The position numbers and the translations under genes were made by a program. Shown one piece after another: positions 17,664 through 26,102 of a stretch of 64,000 bases of DNA. The notes beneath the pieces were generated by a model that saw nothing but the letters and a program-made list of their open reading frames with translations, made no database searches and was not told the origin of the DNA. Position 1 is the stretch's first letter. Each line of letters starts with the position of its first letter. The stretch spans positions 6,468,501 to 6,532,500 of the forward strand of contig NZ_CP012109.1 of the NCBI RefSeq assembly GCF_000280925.3. Reading direction: 5' to 3'. The DNA is from Myxococcus hansupus. Its GTDB lineage: Bacteria; Myxococcota; Myxococcia; Myxococcales; Myxococcaceae.

Positions 17664-18203
17664 TCAGAACGTGATGGTGGCGACCACCGTGTCGTTGTAG
17701 GTGCCGGAGGGGACGTTCTGGCCACGCGGAACCGTGCCGTAGACCAGCACGGGGACGGGAAGACCCGTGCCGAGGAACGGGAGGCCCGTGCCCGCAGTGT
17801 TGCCCCACACGATGAGGCGGGTCACGTCCTGGTACAGGTTGTAGGAGAGGAAGTCCGCCGACGCCGTGTTGCGCATCCGGCGCAGCGGCGCCGCCGCGGT
17901 CGAGCCCGTGGCCGGGAACAGGCCCTGGCCCAGGGTGATGACCGCAGTGCCGAGCAGGGTGCACTGCACGCTCAGCGTGCCCGTGCCGAACAGGTCGATG
18001 CCCAGCGCGGAGTTCACGATGATGGGGTCGTACGTGCCGAAGTTCAGCGTGCCGCCGCCAATGCCGGAGCCAATGCTGCAGGAGCCACCGACGTTGGCGG
18101 TGACGTTCAGGTTGGCCGTGGCGGTGGCGGCCTCGGCGGGCGAGAAGGCGACGAGGGAAGCGGCGGCGGTGACAGCGGCAACGGCGGTCTTGATTGCGTT
18201 CAT
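17664..18203 (-). CDS. spore coat protein U (SCPU) domain secreted protein
   Basis: A 179-residue protein with a signal peptide (VTAAASLVAFSPAEA, cleavage near residue 25). Its mature domain follows the SCPU/CsuA-B fimbrial-subunit pattern: an early Cys in NVGGSCSIGS, GTLNFGTYDPI, a second Cys in LSVQCTLLG, and the end SGTYNDTVVATITF. Related proteins form Myxococcus spore coat or are assembled by chaperone-usher systems. No chaperone or usher gene lies within 15 kb on either side, so this is an orphan copy. No strong ribosome-binding site precedes ATG 18203. Confidence 0.88.
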   Translation of the reverse strand: MNAIKTAVAAVTAAASLVAFSPAEAATATANLNVTANVGGSCSIGSGIGGGTLNFGTYDPIIVNSALGIDLFGTGTLSVQCTLLGTAVITLGQGLFPATGSTAAAPLRRMRNTASADFLSYNLYQDVTRLIVWGNTAGTGLPFLGTGLPVPVLVYGTVPRGQNVPSGTYNDTVVATITF

Positions 18204-18749
18204 TGCTAATTCTCAGTCGAGCGGCCGGTTGATTCCGGCTGCGGCAGGGCATTGCAACGCGCTCGCCAGCCCCGGAGCAGCCCTTCCCGTCCCTCCCCGT
18301 GGTGCATGTCGCACGCAGGCCTGCCGCACAACTCCAGGCAGCACGCGCAAGAAAACCACTGCCTATTTCATGGAAAAAACATGCACACACCCCCTGAAGG
18401 GGGACGCGAACAGGCACCAGAGGCGACACAAATCCGTTGGCACGCCAATTCCAAGGGCGGCGCCTGCCCACCAAGGAGAACTCCCCTTCCGTGACGTGGG
18501 AGAAGAATTCCCAGTGAGGGTATTCCTCGCGATTCCACGCACAGCGACATCGAACCGATAACACATACATGCCCCAAGGGATGAACGCGGACCGCCAGGG
18601 TGTCGATGTGTCTCGGAACAGGAACCAGGGCACGGCGGACGCAATCCACGCGGAGGCGTCCGGCGTGTCCGGACGTTGTGCAGCAGCAGCTCAGCCCAGG
18701 CGACGCCATGGGCGAGCTGCTGCTTCCAGAAAGCGCCTCCTGCCGCGGG
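18204..18749. other. intergenic, no supported gene
   Basis: These 546 bases lie upstream of the SCPU gene and downstream of the propeller lipoprotein (both minus strand). Read on the minus strand, a small CCCCCTTCAGGGGG hairpin near 18390-18403 is followed within 12 bases by TTTTTT, which could be a terminator for the lipoprotein transcript or an attenuator before the SCPU gene. No convincing coding sequence was seen. Confidence 0.4.
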
Positions 18750-20192
18750 TTACGGCGCAGGCATCCAGGTCAACCCCAGGTTCCTGGCGCTGCCCGCGTT
18801 CACGACCTGGATATCCCCGCCGTCGGCCAGATTGGCGCTCCGGACCGCGGTCCCCAGCCAGTCCGCCCAGTACAGCCGCCCAGCCGTGACATCGATGGCA
18901 ATTCCATGCACCGTGTTCTGGTTGGACACCAAGGGAATGATGTTGGAGCCGTCCAGATTGCCCACATAGATGCTGTTGCCCCGGGTCGAGTAGTACAGCT
19001 TCCCGCCGCTCGAATCGACCGCCAGCCCCACGCCCAGCCCACCCAGGTTTGAAGCGACGGTCTCCGACTCGGAGCCGTCCAGATTGAACCGCACCAGTCG
19101 GGTGTTGTTATAGGTGATGACGTAGACCTTTCCGTTCGGCACATCGACGGCGAGGGCAGACGGGCTGTTGATGCCGCCCACAACCTGCGTGGGATTGCCG
19201 CCATCCAGCTCGACGCGCATGACCCGGCTTCCGTTGAAGTCGGACCAGTACAGCATGCGGTTCGTCGAATCGATCGTCAGCCCGCTGGGGAAGCCCCCGT
19301 TCGCCACGATGGTGACCGGGTTCGCCCCATCACTGTCCGCTCGAACAATCGCGCTGTCGCGCGAGTAGAAGAGGGTACGGGTCACCGGGTCGGCCGCGAT
19401 AGAAGACGCCCCGCTGATGCCGGTCGCGAGCTCAATGGCGTTCGTGCCAATCACGTCGGCCCGCCACAGCGAGCCGGAGGCCGTCATCCAGTAGAGGCTC
19501 GCAGGAGCGGTGACGTCGACCCTGAAGGTGGTGGAGGTGGTGTCGGAGCCGTCACTCACCGAAAGGGTGATGGTGGCGGAGCCGCTGGCGCTCGCCACGG
19601 GGACGACAGCGAGGGTGCGGCTGGAGCCGGAGCCGCCCAGGACGAGATGACCGGGGTCGTTGGGCACCAGGTCGGTGTTCGAGGACGTGGCGCTGACCGA
19701 GAGGCTGTCGGCGTCGGTCTCCACGTCGCCCACGGTGAAGGCCAGGTCGCCCGTCTTGCCGCCCGCGGGGAGGGTCTGGTCGGCCACCGGAGAAATGGTG
19801 GGAACGTCGTTCACCGAGGTGACGGTGATGGTCACCGTGGCTTGGGCGCGCTGCCCCCGGCTGTCCGTGGCGCGAAAGATGAACGCATCTGCACCATGGT
19901 AGTTGGCGCTGGGGGTGTAGGTGATGGCGCCATCGGCGCCGAGCTCACTCAACGTGCCGTGGTCCGGTGCGTCCACGATGGTGAAGGTGAGCGCCCCGTT
20001 GCCACTGGCCTGCAGGCGTACCTCGACGGGCGTGTCTTCCGCCGTCTCGACCGCGACGTCGCGGGCGACCGGCGGAACGCTGGGGGGCGGAGGCGGGTCG
20101 TTGTCGCCACAGGCGCCCAGGGTGCTGGCGACCAGCACCATCACCAACGCGGCGGCTGGCGCGGTGAGCCATCGTGAAAGCAAGTATGACAT
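18750..20192 (-). CDS. lipoprotein with Ig/cadherin-like repeats and YWTD-type beta-propeller
   Basis: A 480-residue protein. ATG 20192 follows AGGAAGG; the signal peptide ends in the lipobox LGAC (Cys ~28), followed by a PPPPPS spacer. Residues ~45-135 look like a cadherin/VCBS-type Ig repeat (ITYTPSANYHGADAFIFRA); ~135-230 form a second Ig-like repeat. Residues ~235-480 hold about six LDL-receptor YWTD-like blades (LYWSDFNGSRVMRVELDGG, LYYSTRGNSIYVGNLDGS, LYWADWLG). The propeller is usually a ligand-binding platform. It is likely anchored in the outer membrane facing outwards. Partner and ligand are unknown. Confidence 0.85.
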   Translation of the reverse strand: MSYLLSRWLTAPAAALVMVLVASTLGACGDNDPPPPPSVPPVARDVAVETAEDTPVEVRLQASGNGALTFTIVDAPDHGTLSELGADGAITYTPSANYHGADAFIFRATDSRGQRAQATVTITVTSVNDVPTISPVADQTLPAGGKTGDLAFTVGDVETDADSLSVSATSSNTDLVPNDPGHLVLGGSGSSRTLAVVPVASASGSATITLSVSDGSDTTSTTFRVDVTAPASLYWMTASGSLWRADVIGTNAIELATGISGASSIAADPVTRTLFYSRDSAIVRADSDGANPVTIVANGGFPSGLTIDSTNRMLYWSDFNGSRVMRVELDGGNPTQVVGGINSPSALAVDVPNGKVYVITYNNTRLVRFNLDGSESETVASNLGGLGVGLAVDSSGGKLYYSTRGNSIYVGNLDGSNIIPLVSNQNTVHGIAIDVTAGRLYWADWLGTAVRSANLADGGDIQVVNAGSARNLGLTWMPAP

Positions 20193-20302
20193 GAACCTTC
20201 CTCGCGGGTAGCCCGACATGGGCACTCTCGACATGGAGCGCCAGTTCGTGGGCTCGGCGCAACCGTCAAAATGAAAGAAGGAGCACCTCCAAACCAAGCA
20301 GG

Positions 20303-20440
20303 TCACTTCAGGCGCCCCATCTCCCAATCGAAGTACACGAGGCGCTTGTCGTCATCAGCGACCCAGGTGTTTTTTTTGCCGCCCTCTTCCAGCGATACAT
20401 CGCTCTCGATGTCGAGGTTCCGTAACGAAGGGACGGCGCA
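20303..20440 (-). pseudogene. C-terminal remnant of an unidentified gene
   Basis: A 45-codon open frame without a usable start reads RNLDIESDVSLEEGGK, NTWVADDDKRLVYFDWEMG and stops at 20303. The charged, tryptophan-containing composition looks like genuine protein rather than a random high-GC frame. The upstream part ends at a stop where the AT-rich stretch begins, as if the 5' portion had been replaced. I cannot name the family. Confidence 0.35.
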
Positions 20441-20474
20441 TCAGGCCGCAAGCTTTATTTCTGGTTTTATATGG

Positions 20475-20504
20475 TTGATCAGATACTTCCTGTTGATCTA
20501 GATT
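20475..20504 (+). promoter_or_regulatory. candidate sigma-70 promoter
   Basis: TTGATC (20475-20480) and TAGATT (20499-20504) with an 18-base spacer lie in A/T-rich DNA 60 bases before the secreted-protein start. GTTGATC occurs twice as a direct repeat 18 bp apart, so a regulator site may overlap it. Confidence 0.4.
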
Positions 20505-20563
20505 TTCTCGGCCGGCATTGCCGTTTCACTTTACTGCCGGCTCAGAAAACAAGAGGGGACAGC

Positions 20564-20959
20564 ATGAGGAAGTTCGTGAAGCCGGTTGCGCTTGTGTGCT
20601 CAGTCTTGGGGTTGATTGGTACCGCGCACGCCGGAGCCAAGTTCAGTTTCGATGTCTCGGTCAACACGGCAAGCCGAATGGCTACCGGTAACATGGGGGA
20701 TGCTCGCAACAGTGCGGACGTTCTCCAATTCATTGGATGTTACACGTTTGCACGCCGCGCGAGCGCGACCTACATGGTCTGTGAGGCGCGGGACCCCTGG
20801 GGGACCCATGGGACCTGCTCGACCATGGATGCCAACCTGATTGCAGCGGTCCAAGGTATTGGCCCGGCCTCCAATATCCTCTTCAAGTGGGATGCGACAG
20901 GGGAGTGCACGGACGTCGAGGTGCGCAACGCATCCCTCTACACGCCCATGATGCCCTAG
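20564..20959 (+). CDS. small secreted hypothetical protein
   Basis: A 131-residue protein. ATG 20564 follows AGAGGGGA, and residues 1-24 form a clear signal peptide (VALVCSVLGLIGTAHA). The mature domain has four cysteines (FIGCYTF, MVCEARDPW, GTCSTMD, GECTDVE) that could form two disulfides. I do not recognise the family. It is followed by a hairpin and a short membrane-anchored protein gene, and it sits next to the AT-richer segment, which may mean recent acquisition. Confidence 0.78.
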   Translation: MRKFVKPVALVCSVLGLIGTAHAGAKFSFDVSVNTASRMATGNMGDARNSADVLQFIGCYTFARRASATYMVCEARDPWGTHGTCSTMDANLIAAVQGIGPASNILFKWDATGECTDVEVRNASLYTPMMP

Positions 20960-20978
20960 TCGTTGGTGCTTTCTTCAG

Positions 20979-21010
20979 CAGAGCGGTCCTCCTCACGGCA
21001 GGCCGCTCTG
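20979..21010 (+). terminator. candidate hairpin terminator
   Basis: CAGAGCGG (20979-20986) and CCGCTCTG (21003-21010) form a perfect 8-bp stem with a 16-base loop, followed by TCTGTTG. It lies 20 bases after the secreted-protein stop and before the next plus-strand gene. Confidence 0.5.
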
Positions 21011-21039
21011 TCTGTTGATGTGTATTCGGAGCCCCCCCG

Positions 21040-21537
21040 GTGGCAACGCCCTCTCGAAACCGTTTCCTCATTCCTTTACTGACCGGAATGCTCGGTTATG
21101 GCGTGGCATGGATGATGGTGAGGCCCCACCCAGGGAACGATGCGCTCACAGAGGCTTTCGCTCGTCAGGAGTCGAAGCTGGAGGCGCTCACGGGGCAGCT
21201 CGCGCGTGTCGAGGCGATGATGGCGGAAATCCAGACCCGAGCTCCGGGTCCGAATCCGGCCCCGACTTCGGCCGTGCACGCACCTGACCTCAGTCCAGGC
21301 ATCGCGCTGAAGGACCCTGCCCCCGAATCCGCGAGCGGAGCGGCGTTGGCGCAGGGGCAACGGCTCATCCGAGATGCGGCCGCCGCTCGCCGCTGGGGGC
21401 CTCACGAAGTGGCGGAGCTTCGACGGTTGATGCGGGAAATGACGGGCCAGCAGCAGTTCGAAGTCATGAGGCAACTGTCCGTCGCGATCAACAGCGGCGC
21501 CATTCAGACCTCCGCGTCAGCCATCCTCCGCGAATAG
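21040..21537 (+). CDS. membrane-anchored coiled-coil hypothetical protein
   Basis: A 165-residue protein starting at GTG 21040. One N-terminal membrane helix (FLIPLLTGMLGYGVAWMMV, residues ~9-27) is followed by a likely coiled coil (ALTEAFARQESKLEALTGQL), a Pro/Ala-rich linker, and a helical C-terminal domain (EVAELRRLMREMTGQQQFEV). The start site is weakly supported because the ribosome-binding box is poor. The family is not recognised. It may be co-transcribed with the preceding secreted protein if the intervening hairpin is leaky. Confidence 0.65.
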   Translation: MATPSRNRFLIPLLTGMLGYGVAWMMVRPHPGNDALTEAFARQESKLEALTGQLARVEAMMAEIQTRAPGPNPAPTSAVHAPDLSPGIALKDPAPESASGAALAQGQRLIRDAAAARRWGPHEVAELRRLMREMTGQQQFEVMRQLSVAINSGAIQTSASAILRE

Positions 21538-21646
21538 CCGCGCCGCCCTTCCTCGAATCCCTGTCCACGTGGTCGGCGACGCGCTCGCGTTCGTCGGAGT
21601 CCTCTTGCTGAAGCCAGGGGTCGCCCGACTCTCGGACGAACACCCA

Positions 21647-22713
21647 CTACAGGAACTCGTCCCCTCCCCCAGCCTCCGGCGCCTGTGCGGAGAGGAGAAC
21701 ATCCCCGGGCCGCTGCTCCACGCGGAGGCCCAGGCCCAGGGCCGTCAACGCCTCGAGCGCGGAGAGAGCGTCCATGACGGGCTGGACATCGGCGACCCGG
21801 GCAGGCACGGCGATGCGCTCGAGACCTGAGCCCACCCGCTCCATCAACGTGTGCGGGGGAAGCGCCTCGATGTATCGGCCGTAGAGATAGGCGGGCGCAA
21901 TCAGGTCGGTGACATCCGCGGGCGAGGCGGCGGCGACCAATGCATCGAAGCGAGCCCCCACCTCCTCCGATGAAGCGTCCTGACGCCACAGCCCGAGCAG
22001 GGCGCGCAGGAAGTCCAGCAACGGTTGCGCCCGAGACGCCCCCAGTCGAGCCGCGGCGACCTCCAGCGCCTGCCCGGCGCGTACGGGGTCCGGCTCGACG
22101 AAGAACAGCGGCAGCACCTCCTCGATGCCTGGAGTGTAGAGAGGCTCGGCGAGTCGCTCCGGCGCTCCCGCGAAGGCACGCAACGCCTCGGGTTCAAGCG
22201 GCTCGCCCGCGAGCCAGCGGCACCACAGCGCCTCGAGCGAGCCCGCGGCAAGCGACGCGCGGCGAAGCAGATGGGTTCGCACCTGCTCCACGCCTCCGAA
22301 CAACAGGACGGTCACCAGGTCCTCGGCGGAAGGCCCCTCGGGGAACTCGAGCGCATCCGCCCCCGACCAGCGAGCGTACCGCTTGCGCTGCAGGTCGCGC
22401 TGAACCTCTCGGGCCACCTCGCTCCATGCGGACCAGGGCACGCCGAGCGCCGCGTAGTCCGCCCGGAGGCCCTCATCCGCCGGGGCTGAGACCTCGTTGG
22501 GTCGCTTCTTGAAGTCGGCCCGCACGCGCTTGAGCTCCTTCGCCAGCGCGGGCAGCTCCTCCGCCGGACAGCCGCCTCTCAGGAGCCGAAGGCGGGAGAC
22601 GGGAACACCGGGCAACTTGAGCAGCCAGGCTTTGAACGCCGACCAGGCGGGGGTGGAGAGGTGTCGGGATTCCAGGGTCTGTCCTCGCTCAGGCGCCAGG
22701 TTTGCTCCGTCAT
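21647..22713 (-). CDS. hypothetical protein, probable one-base frameshift near its start
   Basis: A large minus-strand frame (LLKLPGVPVSRLRLLRGG to EAGGGDEFL) shows good coding character but has no ATG or GTG near its N terminus. An ATG at 22713, 102 bp after the upstream stop, opens in another frame (MTEQTWRLSEDRPWNPDTS) and runs out of frame. Adding one base to the G5 run at 22649-22653 would join them as ...PDTSPPPAWSAFKAW. So the gene is either broken or the assembly lost a base there. The protein would be ~355 residues, helical and cytosolic, of unknown family. A 22900 start in the long frame would overlap the methyltransferase gene by 85 bp and is less likely. Confidence 0.6.
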
Positions 22714-22815
22714 GATAGCCGCAGCTCGAGCCAGAGCGGCCCGGCGAAGCGCGGAAAGAGCGCCGACACTTCCCGAGGCGAGCCCCCGGGCCGCGCCTGG
22801 TTGGCCAGGAAGGCG

Positions 22816-24045
22816 CTAGGGTCGAGCGTCCGGGCGCCGAGCCCGAACCACCAGCATTGGACTTCCCACCGTGAAGGGGCGGCCATCCAGGTCGCCCCAC
22901 ACGTCGGCCACCCGCAGTCCCGCCTGTTCAATCAGCCCGAGCAGTTCGTGCGCGGAGAACAGGCGGTAGTTGATGTGCTGTTCGTAAAGCGTCCCCGTCC
23001 GTGAATTCCGCCCCCAGTAGCTGCGGTGGTTGCGGCTGGTTCGCGGCTCGAAGACGTTCTCCTCCCACCAGAGGAGGGATTCCGTCTCGCCCCATTGGCG
23101 GGGCGGCTGGTGGATGGCGTGGTCCCGGTTGTCGGCCTCGATGAGGAGTTGGCCGCCGGGCGCCAAGGCGTCGTGAATCGAGCGCAGCGCCGTCAGGTGC
23201 TCCGCGTCGCTCTCCAGGACGCCGAAGGACGTGTAGAGGACCATGACGGCATCTTGCTGCGGGGCCGAGATTGAACGCATGTCCGCGTTCAACCAGGTAA
23301 CGGCAACGCCCGCTCGGGCAGCGCGCTCACGGGCCATTCCCAGGCGTTCAGAGGACAGGTCCAAGCCGGTGACCTGAAAACCAAGCCGAGCCAGCTCGAT
23401 TGAATGGCGCCCATGGCCACAGCACACATCGAGGATGCTCGCACCTGGCTTCAGGTCAAGCAGCCGCAAGGTGCGTTCGACCTCCTCCGACGCAACCGCA
23501 TCGAGCGGCTGGTACCAGACATCATCGGTGATGGAAAAAGCGTCGCGGTACCACGGAGCGGGTTCAGGAGCCCCCCTCACATGGTCTCGAATGTGCGGCA
23601 GCAGCTCCCCTCTCAACGCGTCACGCTGGGCGGCGGAGAGGTAACGCGCGCCCCGCACCCAACCGACACACGTCGTCGCACCGCAACGGCAATGGAAAGG
23701 AGTCGCCAACTCCCATTCCGAGGTCAAATAATTGAAGGTGACCTCCTGACCGGGCTCCAAATCGAAACGTGCGATGAGCTGGAGTTGCTCCGCGTGGGTC
23801 CCAGGAGCGAGCAGCGCGGTCGGTGCACAGGCGTGGTTGATGAAACGCCAGTCTGCGTCCGGCGCCGACAGGTGTTGTTCCCTGCCCACCTGAAGCGTCA
23901 TCTGGCTGGGGGTGCGAACGAGGGCCCCTTCGACGACGAGCAGCACTTCTCCCGCGGCGACGGCGCGCGTCGTTACCATGCAGGCGCCAGAGTGGCCGGA
24001 CGCGGGGGTGAGTAGCGGAATCACAGAAGTCTGGGTTGAGGACAT
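22816..24045 (-). CDS. SET-domain and class I SAM-methyltransferase fusion protein
   Basis: About 409 residues. Residues ~5-125 form a SET domain: SGHSGACMVTTRAVAAGE at the start, the FINHACAP core motif, QEVTFNYLTSEWE, and a post-SET zinc-type cluster (CRCGATTCVGW). Residues ~170-405 form a class I methyltransferase with motif I DVCCGHGRHSIELARLG and the acidic follow-up VTGLDLS. SET domains methylate protein lysines; the second module probably methylates a small molecule or protein. Both use S-adenosylmethionine but have unrelated folds, so their joining is unusual. ATG 24045 gives a normal SET start; GTG 24132 is an alternative. No strong ribosome-binding box marks either. Confidence 0.85.
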   Translation of the reverse strand: MSSTQTSVIPLLTPASGHSGACMVTTRAVAAGEVLLVVEGALVRTPSQMTLQVGREQHLSAPDADWRFINHACAPTALLAPGTHAEQLQLIARFDLEPGQEVTFNYLTSEWELATPFHCRCGATTCVGWVRGARYLSAAQRDALRGELLPHIRDHVRGAPEPAPWYRDAFSITDDVWYQPLDAVASEEVERTLRLLDLKPGASILDVCCGHGRHSIELARLGFQVTGLDLSSERLGMARERAARAGVAVTWLNADMRSISAPQQDAVMVLYTSFGVLESDAEHLTALRSIHDALAPGGQLLIEADNRDHAIHQPPRQWGETESLLWWEENVFEPRTSRNHRSYWGRNSRTGTLYEQHINYRLFSAHELLGLIEQAGLRVADVWGDLDGRPFTVGSPMLVVRARRPDARP

Positions 24046-24211
24046 GGAAAGGGCAGTCGCCTCGCGGAATGCGTCCCTCAGGCCTACCCTAAACTCGGTC
24101 GCGACGTCCCAGGTGCGCCAAAGCAAACTCACGGCACAGAGGGCGGCAGGCGCTCACATGGCGGATGCCACCTCCACGTACCTCAGAGCCCTTTTGGGCA
24201 GATGCGCCTTC

Positions 24212-25111
24212 TCACCGAGGCACGAGCTCACCGACAGTGGGCGCGAGCACTCCCATCAACCAGTTCATCACCACCCGCACGCGGCGCGGGACCGAGCGCC
24301 CGTGCGTGTGCAGGAGCGCGATGGGCGCGGGCCGCGCGACAAACTCCGGGAGAATCTCGACCAGCTTGTTGTCATGTCGCTCGAGGCCATGACGGGGAAC
24401 CTGCACGATGCCCAGCCCCGCGATGCAGGCCGCCTCATACGCCTCGAAGTTGTCGACGGTGACCATGCTCCGCATCGGCAGCTCCCGATAGGTCTCTCCA
24501 TCGAGGTACTCGAAGTTGGGGACGGGGTCCGCCGCGTAGTGGACGACCACGTGGGAGCTCAGCTCTTCCAGCGTTCGCGGCGTCCCGTACTGGCGCAGGT
24601 AGGACGGGCTCGCGCAGTTCATCATCTTGGATTCGCCGATGCGCCGGCCAACAAGGCCCGTCTCGGAGACAGCGCCGATGCGCAGCACCAGGTCGAAACC
24701 TTCACGCAGCGCCGCGGCGATTCGGTCGCTCGCGCAGATCTCCACCTGGAGCTGTGGGTGCCGGGCCAGCAGCTCAGGCAGCCGGGGGATGACGAACTTG
24801 AGCGCGACGACCACCGGCAGCTCCATGCGCACCCGTCCGCGCAGCACGCGGCTGGCATGAAAGAGCGCCCCGATTTCGTCGGCCTCCGCGAGGAACCCGG
24901 GGGCGCGCTTGAGCAGCACCTCCCCCTCGGGCGTGAGCCGCACGACGCGGGTCGAGCGCTGGAGAAGCTGTGTTCCCAGTTCGGCCTCCAGACTCTGGAC
25001 TCTCGCCGACGCACGCGCTTTGGGAATGCCCAACTGACGTGCCGCCTCGGTGAAGCTCCGCAGCTCGGCAACGCGGGCGAAGACCTTCAGTGAGTCGAGG
25101 TCGATGCTCAT
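24212..25111 (-). CDS. LysR-family transcriptional regulator
   Basis: A 299-residue LysR protein. The N-terminal winged helix-turn-helix is clear (LDSLKVFARVAELRSFTEAA, then IPKARASARVQSLEAELG), followed by the effector-binding domain with GFDLVLRIGAVSETGLVGR. ATG 25111 places the helix-turn-helix at residues ~3-62 as usual. It is divergent from a short-chain dehydrogenase gene with a 74-bp gap containing a palindrome, the standard arrangement for a LysR regulator and its target. Confidence 0.93.
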   Translation of the reverse strand: MSIDLDSLKVFARVAELRSFTEAARQLGIPKARASARVQSLEAELGTQLLQRSTRVVRLTPEGEVLLKRAPGFLAEADEIGALFHASRVLRGRVRMELPVVVALKFVIPRLPELLARHPQLQVEICASDRIAAALREGFDLVLRIGAVSETGLVGRRIGESKMMNCASPSYLRQYGTPRTLEELSSHVVVHYAADPVPNFEYLDGETYRELPMRSMVTVDNFEAYEAACIAGLGIVQVPRHGLERHDNKLVEILPEFVARPAPIALLHTHGRSVPRRVRVVMNWLMGVLAPTVGELVPR

Positions 25112-25123
25112 TGTCACAATCTT

Positions 25124-25140
25124 CCAGACAGTGTGTCTGG
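25124..25140. promoter_or_regulatory. candidate LysR operator
   Basis: CCAGACA-GTG-TGTCTGG is a 17-bp interrupted palindrome with perfect 7-bp arms, midway between the LysR and SDR start codons. A third CCAGACA half-site lies at 25180-25186, ending in the first base of the SDR start codon. Spacing and location suit a LysR binding region controlling both genes. Confidence 0.6.
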
Positions 25141-25185
25141 ACGCACGTCCTTTTTCGCTCACGGGGTGGGCGCTACATACCAGAC

Positions 25186-26097
25186 ATGCACTGGAAGACC
25201 TCCGACATCCCCTCTCAGCAAGGCCGCCTCGCTGTCGTCACCGGTACCGGAGGGCTCGGGCTCGAAGACGCGCTCGCCCTGGCACGAGCCGGTGGCGAGG
25301 TCATCATCGCCGGACGCAACCCGCGGAAGGGTACCGACGCCGTCGCCCAGGTGCTCGCCGAGGTGCCGACCGCGAGCGTGAGGTTCGAGCAGGTCGACCT
25401 CGCGAGCCTCGCATCGGTGGAGGACTTCGCCACGCGGCTACGGAGCCAGACGGACAAGGTCGACCTACTCATCAACAACGCCGCGGTGATGACGCCGCCG
25501 AAGCGCGAGCAAACGTCCGATGGCTTCGAGTTGCAGTTCGGAACGAACTACCTTGGCCACTTCGCGCTGACGGCGCGCCTGCTGCCGCTGCTGCGCAAGA
25601 GCCGTCATGCGCGCGTCGTCTCCTTGTCGAGCGTCGCCGCGCGCGATGGAAAAATGGACTTCGACGACCTGCAGTCGCAGCGCGGCTACACGCCGATGAA
25701 GGCCTACGGCCAGTCGAAGCTCGCGTGCCTGTTGTTCGCCTTCGAGCTGCAGCGCCGCGCCGAAGCGAATCAGTGGGGAATCACCAGCATCGCAGCCCAC
25801 CCAGGCATCTCGCGCACCGACCTTCTGCACAACGCCCCGGGCCGCTGGAGTGCCGCTGGCATCTCGCGCTCGCTCTTCTGGTTTCTGTTCCAACCCGCTT
25901 CGCAGGGCGCACTGCCGACGCTCTACGCCGCGACGTCTCCCGACGCGAAGGGCGGCGGCTACTATGGGCCCGACACGCTGAATGAGATGCGTGGCTTCCC
26001 AGCGCCCTCGAAGGTTCCTCCCCGCGCCAGGGAGGAGGCAGCCGCCCAACGTCTGTGGCGTGAGTCGGAACAGCTCACGCGCGTCTCCTTCGGGTAG
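25186..26097 (+). CDS. short-chain dehydrogenase/reductase
   Basis: A 303-residue SDR. The cofactor loop VVTGTGGLGLEDALALARAG, AGRNPRKG (suggesting NADPH), the NNAA motif, the catalytic Ser in VVSLSSVA and the Tyr/Lys pair in AYGQSK are all in order. Length and the long C-terminal part resemble retinol-dehydrogenase/oxidoreductase-type SDRs. It is divergent from a LysR gene and followed after 5 bp by a small membrane-protein gene, probably co-transcribed. The substrate is unknown. Confidence 0.92.
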   Translation: MHWKTSDIPSQQGRLAVVTGTGGLGLEDALALARAGGEVIIAGRNPRKGTDAVAQVLAEVPTASVRFEQVDLASLASVEDFATRLRSQTDKVDLLINNAAVMTPPKREQTSDGFELQFGTNYLGHFALTARLLPLLRKSRHARVVSLSSVAARDGKMDFDDLQSQRGYTPMKAYGQSKLACLLFAFELQRRAEANQWGITSIAAHPGISRTDLLHNAPGRWSAAGISRSLFWFLFQPASQGALPTLYAATSPDAKGGGYYGPDTLNEMRGFPAPSKVPPRAREEAAAQRLWRESEQLTRVSFG

Positions 26098-26102
26098 AAT
26101 CC

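Larger units (their letters stand above)
20193..20563. other. AT-richer divergent intergenic region
   Basis: This gap separates the minus-strand propeller lipoprotein from a plus-strand secreted-protein gene. Its right half (20440-20530) is strikingly A/T-rich for this genome (AAGCTTTATTTCTGGTTTTA). It holds a decayed minus-strand coding fragment and a candidate plus-strand promoter, both listed separately. Confidence 0.55.
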
